From Burkholderiaceae bacterium (GTDB lineage: Bacteria; Pseudomonadota; Gammaproteobacteria; Burkholderiales; Burkholderiaceae_F): DNA of 64,000 nucleotides. Positions 1 to 11,200 of the stretch are shown here, in pieces. The DNA lies in assembly GCA_022843955.1 (NCBI GenBank), contig JALHMQ010000008.1, positions 62,001 to 126,000 on the forward strand, read 5' to 3'. A program made the translations under genes and the position numbers. A model generated the notes under the pieces. That model was not told the origin of the DNA. It did not search any database and was given only the letters and a program-made list of their open reading frames with translations. Within the stretch, counting starts at the first letter, position 1. Each line of letters opens with the position of its first letter.

Positions 1-1948
1 TGGCCTTGCAGTACTTGATGGACTCGGTGCAGGCCTGCTCCACGTACGGATTGAAGTGGCGCCGGTCCTGACCCCAGCACTGGAACCACAGACCGTTGCC
101 GCCGACCCGAAAGCCCGCGAACCCGTCGCCGGGCGCAAAGGTGCCGTCATTGAGTGCCGAGTAAGCGACATAGCACTCGGCGGGGTAGCGCGTGTCCACC
201 GCGGGCCGGCCGCCGCCGTCGGGCAGCCCGAGGCGCGCCCAGCCCTGGCGGCACGCCTCCAGCGCGCCGCGCTCGGCCCGCTCGCGCGATTCGGCGCCGC
301 ATGCCACGCCGATCGCGCTTGCCGACAAGGACACCGCGAAGAACCTGCGGCCGGCGCACTTGAGCACCTGCTGCGTGTGGCCGCCAAACTGCGGCTGATT
401 GCCGAAAGTCTCGGTCAGGGTCTCCCTTAGGCAGGCCTCGTTGCTCACGCCGCCGGCGCCATTGGGCCAGTGGCAGGCGCGGCGGCGCGCGTCCTCGGCC
501 GAGGTCGGGCTAAGGCCGATCGCCAGATGCGAGCCCCTGAAGTACGTTTCTCCTCCGGGGTAGCTCCCCTGGTGTTGGGTCGGCGACATGATGCTGGCGT
601 GGAAGTAGGGGCCGCCAGTCGCGCGCCCGGCGGCCGGCGCAGCTGCGGGCTCGCTGACGCTCTTCTTCTTGCTGCACAGGTAGCACTCGGTCTCGCTTGG
701 CGTGATCGAGTAGGAAAGTTCGCTCGCCGGGGTGCCGACATTGCGCCACTCGACGTCGGTCGGGCCGTCGATCACCCGGTACAGCGGATGGCCGGTGCTG
801 CGCGGCCGATCGCCCATGACCGCCCGCTCGCGCAGGTAGACCGTCACCTCGACGCACTGCTTGGGCGGCGGATCGATGCCGACGATCACCAGGGACGACA
901 GGCCGTTGGACAGGCGCGTTGTCTGCGTGTCGCGGATGCTTGCGCGAGCCGTGCAGCGCCCGAGCTTGCGAGTGCAATCGCACTCGGCGGTTGCATCGTT
1001 CAGAGTCAGGCGCGTGCGCGGCAGCACGTCAGGCGTCGGCGCCACTGCCGGTGCCGCAGCACGCGCGGGCGCGCGCTCGGTGGCGGCAGCCGCCGCGCCT
1101 GCAGCCGCTGGTGCGGCGCCAGGCTGGCGTACATCCATCGCGAAGTTCTCGCGCATCCAGGTCCGCAGGCTGTCGTTCTCGAGCGCTGCGTTTACCGCGT
1201 TCTCGAGCGGTGCGCGCACGGCGGCTGGCGTGTCCTTGCGCACGAACAGACCCACCGCAGCAGCGGTGGTGAACTCGATGCCGAGCGACTGCATCGAAGG
1301 CACCTGAAAGTGGCCAGGGCGACTGACCGCGATCAGTCGCAAGCTCGATGGCACGGTCGGGCCTGCCGGAAGGCAGATGAAGCTGCTGCCTGAACCCATC
1401 ACCTGCGCGAACGCGGGACCGATGCCGGGGAAGCCGACCACGCGCTCAGGCGGCAAGCGCAGCAGTTGGCTCAACGCGTTGGCGCACAGGCGAGAGCTGG
1501 CGTCGCCATGGACGAGCATGCCCAGTTCGTTGCGATTGATGGCGTCGAACAGGTCGGCCGCAGCGCGGATCGGCGGTGCCCCGGGGTTTGCATACAGGCC
1601 GAAGCGCCGCATGCCGATCGCGCCGATCGAATCGAAGTCGCCGGGCAGGCCGAGGCCGGCCTGCGCGTCGCGCAGCTTCAAGTTGGTCTCCAGGTCGCCG
1701 AACAGGATGGCCGTGCCGTGCGGCTGCACCCGGGCGACGGCATGCGCGGCATCGGCGGCCGTGCCGGTGACGAGCGTGACCGGCTGCTGCAACGACGTTT
1801 CGAGTGCGCGCGCGATCCGCTGCGCCATGGCGTGGCTGGGGCCGCCCGCCGCGTAAGGCACATGCAGCGCGAGTTGCGCCGCCGCCGGTGCGGTCAGCGT
1901 CAAGACCACAGCGCCCAGCAGGGTGGCGAAGATCGACGTCAGTCGCAT
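1..1948 (-). CDS. Bug/TctC-like domain fused to Cys-rich domain, 3' end outside window
   Basis: An uninterrupted frame runs from the ATG at 1948 to the window edge with no stop, giving at least 649 residues; the C terminus is missing. The N terminus (MRLTSIFATLLGAVVLTLTA) is a Sec signal peptide. Residues about 25-270 resemble periplasmic solute receptors of the Bug/TctC family: an LHVPYAAGGPSHAMAQRIA strand-helix start replaces the usual VPFPPGG motif, followed by a short Bug-like core. An Ala/Pro-rich linker spans about 272-312. The rest is Cys-rich (for example AECDCTRKLGRC, ECYLCSKKK) and includes a stretch reminiscent of DUF4189 (VACGAESRERAERGALEACRQG). Bug proteins normally stop at about 325 residues, so the Cys-rich extension is unusual. 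The Bug assignment is by motif resemblance; the role of the extension is unknown. Confidence 0.75.
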   Translation of the reverse strand, partial: MRLTSIFATLLGAVVLTLTAPAAAQLALHVPYAAGGPSHAMAQRIARALETSLQQPVTLVTGTAADAAHAVARVQPHGTAILFGDLETNLKLRDAQAGLGLPGDFDSIGAIGMRRFGLYANPGAPPIRAAADLFDAINRNELGMLVHGDASSRLCANALSQLLRLPPERVVGFPGIGPAFAQVMGSGSSFICLPAGPTVPSSLRLIAVSRPGHFQVPSMQSLGIEFTTAAAVGLFVRKDTPAAVRAPLENAVNAALENDSLRTWMRENFAMDVRQPGAAPAAAGAAAAATERAPARAAAPAVAPTPDVLPRTRLTLNDATAECDCTRKLGRCTARASIRDTQTTRLSNGLSSLVIVGIDPPPKQCVEVTVYLRERAVMGDRPRSTGHPLYRVIDGPTDVEWRNVGTPASELSYSITPSETECYLCSKKKSVSEPAAAPAAGRATGGPYFHASIMSPTQHQGSYPGGETYFRGSHLAIGLSPTSAEDARRRACHWPNGAGGVSNEACLRETLTETFGNQPQFGGHTQQVLKCAGRRFFAVSLSASAIGVACGAESRERAERGALEACRQGWARLGLPDGGGRPAVDTRYPAECYVAYSALNDGTFAPGDGFAGFRVGGNGLWFQCWGQDRRHFNPYVEQACTESIKYCKA

Positions 1949-2026
1949 GCCAGTTCCAGGTTGTGCTGCCGATCCCCGACAAGGGGCGATGGTCGGCGGT
2001 TGTTGTTCTCGTCCCGGCGATAGCGC

Positions 2027-4044
<2,018 letters not shown>

Positions 4045-4048
<4 letters not shown>

Positions 4049-4542
4049 GAGGCTGGGTTGAAGGCGGCGCGGATCGCTTCGATGCGCGCACGGTTGACGT
4101 CGAAGTCCTTGCGCCCGATACGTGAGGCGGAACGGACATGGATCACCGACTCGCCCGGCGCGACATGAAACTCGGTGTCGTCGACGAACTTGAGCCAGCG
4201 GGTCTGGAACTGCACGTACAGGTAGTCGGGGCCGGACTGCACGATGCGCGCGCCGGGCATCTTCAGCACGATGGCGCCGATGCGGGTGAGCGCGGTGGCA
4301 CCGTCACCGCTGAAGCGGATCGGGTCGATGCGCGCCGTGGCGAGCGCGCCGTCGTGCAGCGCGGCCTGGCTGCTGACCGAGTTGGCGGTGCGCGACGGCG
4401 GCTTCAGGCGGCCGTCCTTGACCCCGAGGTCGCTCGGCATCGCGCCCTTGAGCAGGCCGAACTGGCCCGCCGCCAGCAGCGCGGCGGCACCGAACAGCAG
4501 AACCAACAGCAGAACGAATACCAGGATGCGGAAGATCTTCAT
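4045..4542 (-). CDS. DUF1499 family membrane-anchored protein
   Basis: 165 residues from the ATG at 4542, chosen because it starts directly on a hydrophobic anchor (MKIFRILVFVLLLVLLFGAA). The frame stays open upstream, but that stretch is Pro-rich and unlike the family. Residues about 50-165 match DUF1499, with the characteristic block YLYVQFQTRWLKFVDDTEF followed by IHVRSASRIGRKD and a C-terminal VNRARIEAIRAAF helix. DUF1499 proteins have no established biochemical function. The stop overlaps the start of the S9 peptidase gene by 4 bp. A 145-bp gap separates it from the FAD oxidoreductase gene upstream, so it may or may not share that operon. Confidence 0.88.
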
Positions 4543-4687
4543 TGTGGGAGCGGCCGGTGCGAGCCGGACCGGGGCGGGCAACGGCGCGCACGGTAGCGCA
4601 ACCGGCGCGTAGGTAGGCGGCGGGTCGGCGGCAGGCGTGGTCAATCCGGCGCGTGCAGGTGTGGCGAGGCGCGATGCGCACCCGGCA

Positions 4688-5815
4688 TCAGCCGCTGCTT
4701 CCCCCGAAGCTGCGCATGAAGCGGCGGTCGATGTGGTCTTTCCAGCGCCACACCCAATCGCCCTCGACGCTGAGCCCGCCCCAGTTGGCGATCGCGTGGC
4801 GGCGACCGGTCGAGAGGAGGTACAGCGCGCGCACCTGCGGCACGTGGCGGCGCAACGGCCGGCCGGCGACCGCGCGCCGCAGATTTTCAGTGAGCGGCGG
4901 GCCGGCGCGCACGGCGTACACGCCTGACTTGGGTCGCGGATGGCCGACTACGCTGGCGCAATCGCCGGCGGCGAACACGAACGGATGCGAGGTCGAAAGC
5001 TGGAACTCGTCGATCTCGATGAAGCCGCGCTCGTCGACCGCCAGCCCGGCCTCGCGCGGATAGCGCGCGGCCACGCTGCCGGTGGCGACGATCGAGAAGT
5101 TGGACGACAGCTCGCCGCCCTCGGCCAGCAGCACGGTGTCGGGGCCGAGTTCGACCGCATCGTCCTCGATCAGGCGGACTTCCATCTCTTTGAGCGCCTG
5201 GTGCGCCATGCGCCGCACGCGCGGCGAGAACGCCGCCAGCACGCCGGCCTTGCCGCTGACGAGTTGCAGCCGCATCGGCGGGCCGCTGCGCGCGCGCCAG
5301 GCCGCCGCCAATGCAATTTCCAGCCCGCCGGCGCCGCCGCCCACCACGGTCACGGTGGCGGCGTCGCCGCCGGTGCGCGCGCTGGCATCGATCACCGCGA
5401 GGGTCTGCTGCCACTGCGAGATGAAGTTCTCGATCGGGCGGATCGACAGGCCGTGCTCGCGCAGGCCGGGCAGGGCGTCAGGCTCCGGCGCTGGCCCGGT
5501 ATCGAGCGAGATGAAGTCGAACTCGATGCGGTGGCCGCGGTCGGTGGTGACGGTGCGGGTGGTGAGATCAAGCTGCTGCAGGTGGGCGCTGACCACCGTG
5601 ATCGGGCTGCCGCGCAGCAGTGGCGCGAGCGGGATCACGCAGTCATCGAGCGTGTAATGGCCGGCGATCCAGCCGGGCAGCATGCCGCTGTAGACCTGCC
5701 GCGGATACGGCGTGAGCAGGACGATCTGCGTGTCCGGCGGCGGCGCCTGACGAAACGCACGCAGCACGCTCATGTGGGCGTGGCCGGCGCCGACCAGCAG
5801 CAGGCGCGAGGTCAT
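4688..5815 (-). CDS. FAD/NAD(P)-dependent oxidoreductase, SelD-associated type (TIGR03169-like)
   Basis: 375 residues. The N terminus has an FAD-binding Rossmann motif (LLLVGAGHAHMSVLRAF), where the GHAH variant and the following VYSGMLPGWIAGHYTLDD are hallmarks of the family found alone or fused to the N terminus of selenide water dikinase (TIGR03169). A second dinucleotide-binding motif (VTVVGGGAGGLEIAL) lies near residue 160, and FVFAAGDCA near residue 285 closes the FAD site. It resembles type II NADH dehydrogenases but has no obvious membrane anchor. Its start overlaps the stop of the DUF3047 gene by 4 bp, so it belongs to the glycosyltransferase operon. Family knowledge suggests selenium or thiol chemistry; a role in the arsenosugar-type pathway is inference from position. 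Confidence 0.85.
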   Translation of the reverse strand: MTSRLLLVGAGHAHMSVLRAFRQAPPPDTQIVLLTPYPRQVYSGMLPGWIAGHYTLDDCVIPLAPLLRGSPITVVSAHLQQLDLTTRTVTTDRGHRIEFDFISLDTGPAPEPDALPGLREHGLSIRPIENFISQWQQTLAVIDASARTGGDAATVTVVGGGAGGLEIALAAAWRARSGPPMRLQLVSGKAGVLAAFSPRVRRMAHQALKEMEVRLIEDDAVELGPDTVLLAEGGELSSNFSIVATGSVAARYPREAGLAVDERGFIEIDEFQLSTSHPFVFAAGDCASVVGHPRPKSGVYAVRAGPPLTENLRRAVAGRPLRRHVPQVRALYLLSTGRRHAIANWGGLSVEGDWVWRWKDHIDRRFMRSFGGSSG

Positions 5816-6756
5816 CGGGCGGTCTCCGTGCCGAGCGTGATGTCGGCCACCAGCGCGCTGGCGGCGGCACCGGTGTTGTCGCCGTCGGCCGCCACGCCGA
5901 TCGCCGCCAGCGGCGGCAGGTAGCCGTCACGCGCCTCGTGCGCAAAGGCACGCCTGAAGTCGGCGCGCAGGTCGCGTGTCTCGCTTTGCCAGGTGCCGGT
6001 CGCATGGCCGCTCGCGGTCGAGCGCAACACCAGCATCTGCACGCGGCCGGTGTAGGCGTTGGGCAGCCAGGTGCCGGCCGGTTGGGTGGCATCCCACACG
6101 TAGCAGATCGCCGCGGCGGGCAGCTCGGGGTCGAACAGCGTGCGGCCGAGGCGGACCTTGAAGCGCTCGCCGGCGGTCAGGCGATCCAGCGGCAGGTCGA
6201 ACAGCACGCACAGGCGCGCCGGCATGTCGTCGGCCTCCTTGCGCGTGAGGTCGGCACCGGCCGGATGCTGCTCGACGCGCCAGCGCCAGCGCAGCAGCGG
6301 CGTGTGGTCGACCGCGCGACCGAGCGGATGCAGCAGGTTGGCGTAACCGCCGTCGGTCTGCATGCGCAGCACGCGCGTGCCGTCGACGCTGACGATGTCG
6401 TAGCGCGTGTGGCGCGGCTGCTTGGGCAGCGTCACGACTTTCCACGGGGGCGGCGGTGCGGCGTCGGCGGCGCCGGAAAAGGGCGCGATCTGCGCGGTGC
6501 CAGTGGGCGGCGGCTGCGCGAAGGCGGCCCCGGTGGTTGCCATGCAGAGCATGAGTGCCAGCGTGCGCGCGTTGGCTCGACGGCCTTCGCGCGCCGCACT
6601 CAGGCATGCGCCCTTGAGGTGGCTCGGCGGGAACATTGGGAGGCCCTCGCGATGCGCGCTCAGGCATTCGCCCTTGAGGCGGCTCGGCGGGAGGGATTTG
6701 AGACCTTCGCGCGGCGCGCTCAGGCATTCGCCCGTGAGGCGGCTCGTCGTGCTCAT
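5812..6756 (-). CDS. DUF3047 domain protein, N terminus encoded by 60-bp repeats
   Basis: 314 residues from the ATG at 6756, which overlaps the upstream stop by 4 bp. The first 58 residues are low-complexity repeats (LKGECLSAHREGL type) encoded by 60-bp tandem DNA repeats. A signal-peptide-like stretch follows (RRANARTLALMLCMATTGAA, then FAQ). The ATG at 6552 (MLCMATTGAAFAQ) is an alternative start that would leave the repeats intergenic, but it would lack the basic n-region. The mature part, about residues 85-310, is DUF3047: LLRWRWRVEQ, KEADDMPARLCVLFDLP, ICYVWDATQPAGTW, and a final strand with RDLRADFRRAFAHEA. DUF3047 proteins are periplasmic with no known activity, often beside transferase genes. 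The start is the least certain part of this call. Confidence 0.82.
   Translation of the reverse strand: MSTTSRLTGECLSAPREGLKSLPPSRLKGECLSAHREGLPMFPPSHLKGACLSAAREGRRANARTLALMLCMATTGAAFAQPPPTGTAQIAPFSGAADAAPPPPWKVVTLPKQPRHTRYDIVSVDGTRVLRMQTDGGYANLLHPLGRAVDHTPLLRWRWRVEQHPAGADLTRKEADDMPARLCVLFDLPLDRLTAGERFKVRLGRTLFDPELPAAAICYVWDATQPAGTWLPNAYTGRVQMLVLRSTASGHATGTWQSETRDLRADFRRAFAHEARDGYLPPLAAIGVAADGDNTGAAASALVADITLGTETAR
6582..6750. repeat. 60-bp tandem repeat array
   Basis: The sequence repeats with an exact 60-bp period. Units beginning at 6601, 6661 and 6721 all start CAGGCAT(G/T)CGCCC, continue TGAGG(C/T)GGCTCG, and are preceded by CGCG-rich ends (GCGCCGCACT, GATGCGCGCT, GCGGCGCGCT). Two full units and two partial ones are visible, with a few substitutions each. 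Because 60 is divisible by three, the array stays open as 20-residue repeats in the frame of the DUF3047 gene. It lies exactly between two genes that otherwise abut by ATGA, which suggests expansion at the junction. Confidence 0.9.
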
Positions 6757-7382
6757 GCCGCGATCCAGCGCGCTGCCAGCGCGGCGCGGTAGTCGTCGGG
6801 CGTATCGAGGTCGGGCAGCGGTTCGAGTTCGGCACAGCGCAGCCCGGCGCTGCGCACGCGAGCGCGGGTGGCGGCGAGGACGCTGTCGGTGCCCCAGGCA
6901 ATGGCGGCGAACAGCGCTGGCTGCGGCCGGGTCAGGCCGAGCAGTACGTAGCCGCCGTCGAGCGCGGGCACCAGCACGGCGTCGTGGTGGTCCAGTGCGG
7001 CGGCGGCTTGCCGCAGCGTCAGCGGCGTAAGCGCGGGGCAGTCGCTGCCGATCAGCAGGCAGCGCGTATCGCGCTCGGGCGCCTTGGCGAAGGTCGACGC
7101 GAAGGCCGCCTGCATGCGCGCCCCCAGGTCCGCACCCTGCTGCGCCTGCAGGCCGACGCGCTGGCGTAGTGCGCAGGTGGTGACCTCGGGCAGCGTGATG
7201 TCGCCATCGATCCACAGCGTGACGGCGCCGAGCGCGGCATCGCGCGCGCGAAACAGGGTCGACTCGATCAGTTGCCGGTGCAGGGCGAGCGCGCCGTCGT
7301 TGCCCAGCAGCGGCGCCAGGCGCGTCTTCACGCGGCCGGCAATCGGTGCCTTGGCCATGACGATGATGTGGGTTTCAGGCAC
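6753..7382 (-). CDS. TIGR04282 family (DUF2064) glycosyltransferase, arsenosugar/rSAM-selenodomain type
   Basis: 209 residues. This is a short nucleotidyl/glycosyltransferase-like fold related to CofC. The N-terminal motif IIVMAKAPIAGRVKTRLAP is typical, followed by IGSDCPALTP (acidic metal/nucleotide site) near residue 115 and VLVPALDGGYVLLGL near residue 140. It ends with LPDLDTPDDYRAAL, the usual C-terminal signature. The family was defined as transferase 1 of the rSAM/selenodomain system and is now named in arsenosugar biosynthesis. The gene lies 3 bp after the TIGR04283 gene and overlaps the DUF3047 start by 4 bp, so all are one operon. The acceptor and sugar donor are unknown; family assignment is firm, pathway assignment is by association. 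Confidence 0.92.
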   Translation of the reverse strand: MPETHIIVMAKAPIAGRVKTRLAPLLGNDGALALHRQLIESTLFRARDAALGAVTLWIDGDITLPEVTTCALRQRVGLQAQQGADLGARMQAAFASTFAKAPERDTRCLLIGSDCPALTPLTLRQAAAALDHHDAVLVPALDGGYVLLGLTRPQPALFAAIAWGTDSVLAATRARVRSAGLRCAELEPLPDLDTPDDYRAALAARWIAA

Positions 7383-7385
7383 GGC

Positions 7386-8078
7386 TCAACGGACGTCGCG
7401 GTAGCGGCGCGCCAGGTCGTGCGGATCGGCGCCAAAAAAGTACGCCAGCCGCAGTCGCCACATCAGCACGATGGTGCGCCACACGCCGTTGCGTTCCCAG
7501 CGCCGGCCGGAGGTGATCACCCGCTCGGTCAGGGCGATCGGCGGGCAGAGGGTACGGGCGCGGCGGCTGAACTCGATGTCTTCCATCAGCGGGATGTCGG
7601 CAAAGCCTTCGAGCGCAGTGAAGGCGCCGCGGTTGACGAAGATGGCCTGGTCGCCGGTGCAGATGCCGCTGGCGCGCGAGCGCCAGTTCATCAGCCGCGC
7701 GATCCACGGCAGCCAGCGGTGGCTGCCGTCGATCTGCACGTCGAACCGGCCCCAGCAGCGCGGAATGTTGGACACCGCCTTGAACACGGCGCGATCGGCC
7801 TCGGGCGGCAGCACGGTGTCGGCATGCAGGAACAGCAGCACGTCGACGCCCTGGGCCAGTTCCTCGCGCGCGCCGGCATTCATCTGGCGCGCGCGGCCAC
7901 GTGCGGCCACCAGCACGCGGTCGGCCTGCGGCGCGGCACGCACCACGGTGGCGTCGGTGCTGCCGCCGTCCACGACGATCACCCGCGCGCCGCGCTGGCG
8001 AAACGGCGCCAGCCGAGCGAGCACGGATTCGATGGTCGGCGCTTCGTTCAGGACAGGGACGATGATGGCCAGGCGCAT
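7386..8078 (-). CDS. TIGR04283 family glycosyltransferase 2, arsenosugar/rSAM-selenodomain type
   Basis: 230 residues from the ATG at 8078, which begins exactly at the GT2 core (MRLAIIVPVLNEAPTIESVL). The open frame continues upstream without family similarity. Key motifs are IVVDGGSTDAT near residue 38, the DxD-like LLFLHADTVLPPEA near residue 85, and TGDQAIFVNRGAF near residue 150. This is the second transferase of the rSAM/selenodomain system (TIGR04283), normally paired with TIGR04282 as here. It is the first gene of the minus-strand operon running 8078-4688, with 140 bp to the divergent CheB-CheR gene that must hold its promoter. No membrane segment is evident, so it is probably cytoplasmic. 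Confidence 0.92.
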   Translation of the reverse strand: MRLAIIVPVLNEAPTIESVLARLAPFRQRGARVIVVDGGSTDATVVRAAPQADRVLVAARGRARQMNAGAREELAQGVDVLLFLHADTVLPPEADRAVFKAVSNIPRCWGRFDVQIDGSHRWLPWIARLMNWRSRASGICTGDQAIFVNRGAFTALEGFADIPLMEDIEFSRRARTLCPPIALTERVITSGRRWERNGVWRTIVLMWRLRLAYFFGADPHDLARRYRDVR

Positions 8079-8218
8079 GTCGACGCGGATCGCGACCGCA
8101 CCGGCCGCGCGCCGGGATTGAACCACAGCGCGCCCCGCCCGGGTGCGTTTGACGTGGCGCACGGAGTGGCGGGACAGACCGCGGCCACTGCCTCGTACGG
8201 CTACACTCAATCGCATCT

Positions 8219-11200
8219 TTGAGCTCGACCGATACGTACGTGACAGACGGCACCCCCGCAGACGCCAGCGACAACGCACCCCCTTCGGCCGACGCGGCGC
8301 CACCGGTCGGGGAGCGTGATGCCGCGCCGGCATCGTCCGCGAGCTTCGACGGTCATGTGGTCGCCGTCGGCGCTTCCGCCGGCGGACTCGATGCGCTGGA
8401 GCGCTTCTTCGGTGCGATCCCGGCAGATACCGGCGCCGCCTATGTGGTGATCCAGCATTTGTCGCCGGATCACAAGTCGATGATGGACAACCTGCTCGCG
8501 CGGCACACCAAGATGCCGGTGCAGGTGGCCACCCACGGCATGCCGCTGGCCGCCGATGGCGTGTTCCTGATCCCGCCGGCCACGCAGATGACGCTGGCCG
8601 ACGGTCATCTGCAGCTGGCGCCGAAGCCCGACCACGGCTTGTCGCTGCCGATCGACGTGTTCTTCAAGTCGATGGCCGAGCAGGTGGGCGAGCGCGCGGT
8701 GGCGATCGTGCTGTCGGGCACCGGCTCCGACGGCGCCCGCGGCGTGCCGCGTGTGAACGAAGAGGGCGGCCTGGTGATGGTGCAGGCGCCGGCGTCGGCC
8801 AAGTTCGACGGCATGCCGCGCGCGGCGCTGTCCACTGGGCTGGCCGATGCGGTGCTGCCGCCCGATCAACTGGCGGTGCGCCTGGCGGAGTACATGCGCA
8901 ACGAGCCGCCGCTGTCGGACCTCGATGGACCCGACGGCCGCAAGGCACGCCGCCGCACGCCCGTTTCAGAGCAGTACCTGTCGGCACTGGACCAGGTGCT
9001 GGCGGCGGTGCAGTCGGCCAGCGGCATCAACTTCCGCGACTACAAGCCGGGCACGGTGATCCGCCGCGTCGAGCGGCGCATGCAGGTGCGCCATTGCCGC
9101 ACGCTGACCGATTACCTCGCCTACCTCGACGTCGACGCGAGCGAGGTGGCCACGCTGAGGCGCGAACTGCTGATTCCGGTGACGCGCTTCTTCCGCGACC
9201 CGGAGGCGTTCGACATCATTGCGCGCGACGTGATCCCGCGCCTGGTGGAGGCGCACGACGGCAACGAGCCGCTGCGCGTGTGGATCGCCGCCTGCGCCAC
9301 GGGTGAAGAGGCCTATTCGATCGCCATGCTGTTCGCCGAGGCGTTCGCGCGTCTGTCGCGCTGGCCGCAGCTGAAGATATTTGCCACCGACATCGAGCAG
9401 GAGTATCTGGACTATGCCTCGGCCGGCGTGTATCCGGAGGCGATTGCCGCCGAGGTCTCGCCGGCGCGGCTGGAGCGCTTCTTCAGCCATCGCGGCGGCA
9501 GCTATGTGGTGCGCAACGAGCTGCGCAGCTTCATGATCTTTGCGCGGCACAACCTGATCGAGGATCCGCCGTTCACGCGGATGAACCTCGTGTCCTGCCG
9601 CAACATGCTGATCTACCTGCAGCCGCGCGCGCAGGACGCGGCGGTCAGCCGCCTGCACTACGCGCTGGCGGCCGACGGCACGCTCTTCATGGGGCCGAGC
9701 GAGGCGCTGGGTCCGCTGCATGATGACTTCGCCACGCTGTCGTCCAAGCACCGGCTGTACCGGGTGATGCGCCGCAGCCGGGCGGTGGTCAGCGGCGATG
9801 TCAGCGGGCGCACGCCGACCACGCGGCGCCTGCCGCCCCGCCGCGCACCGGCCGCGCTGGACGACGTGCTGCAGCAGGAGGCGCTCACCACCATGCTCAC
9901 CGAGTACGCGCCGCCGGCGCTGCTGGTAGGCGCCGATCGCACCCTGGCGCACGTGTTCGGTGCCGGGCGGCGTTACCTGCAGATTCCGTCGGGCGATGTG
10001 AGCCTCGATGTCCTCAACCTGCTGCCGCCGTCGCTGGCGGCCAGCGCCGCTGCGATGATCCACGTGGCGCTGCGCGACGGCGGCGAGCGCCGCTCGCACG
10101 CGGTGGAGATCAACACCAGCGCCGGCCAGGAGAGGGTGCGCCTGCGCGTGCGCCCGATCGTGCCCAGCGCGCCGAGCCGGCGCCCGTCCGAGGCCGAGCC
10201 CGAGGTCGGCGTGCTGCTGCTGTTCGAGCCCGAGGCCGAACCGCTGGCACCGGGCAGCGGCCCGAGCACCAACGAGGCGATCGACCTGCATGCGCACATC
10301 GAGACGCTCGAGCGCGATCTGGCCGGCACCCGCGCCAGCCTGCAGTCCACGATCGAGGAACTGGAGACCGCCAACGAGGAACTGCAGGCGACCAATGAAG
10401 AGCTGATCGCCTCCAACGAGGAACTGCAGAGCACCAACGAGGAACTGCAGTCGGTCAACGAGGAACTCATCACCGTCAATGCCGAGTACCAGGAAAAGGT
10501 CGACGTCCTGAACCGCGTCAACGCCGACCTGGAGAACGTGGCGCGCGCCACCAGCATCCCGACCCTGTTCGTCGACGAGCAGATGCGGCTGGCGCGCTTC
10601 ACCAACGAGGCCACCCAGCTGTTCAAGATCCGCCCGAGCGACGTCGGCCGCTCGATCGAGGACTTTGCCAACCTGCTCGACTATCCCGAGTTCTTCAACG
10701 AACTGCGCCGCACGCTGGCCGATGGCAGCGTGACCCAGCGCGAGGTGGCTGATCGCGCCGGCCACTGGTATCTCGCGCGCATCCAGCCGTACGCGCAATC
10801 GCCTCAGGCGCCGCGCCGGGCGGTGGTGAGCTTCATCGACGTCACGCGGCTGAAGGATGCGCAGCGCCTGCAGGGCGTGCTCGATGCGCTGCCCGAGCAC
10901 GTGGCGGTGCTCGATGGCGAGGGCCAGATCACGATGATCAATCAGGCCTGGCGCCTGTTCGCGCAGCAAAATGGCGATCACACCTTGGCGCGCACCGGCC
11001 CCGGCACCAACTACCTGCAGGTCTGCACCGGCGGCGCGCCATCGGACGACGAGGCGCAGCGCGCCTTCAACGGCCTGTCCGACGTGCTCGCCGGCCGCAG
11101 CGAGCGCTTCAGCCTGCGTTATCCGTGCCACTCGCCCACCGAGCAGCGCTGGTTCCTGATGTATGCGGCGCGCATGCCGGGGCAGAACCTCGGCGCGGTG

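Noticed and set aside
10290-10500. Repetitive NEELQ-coding DNA as a tandem repeat or CRISPR-like array
   Set aside because: The periodicity is that of the coiled-coil heptads in the CheB-CheR linker and is explained by the protein.
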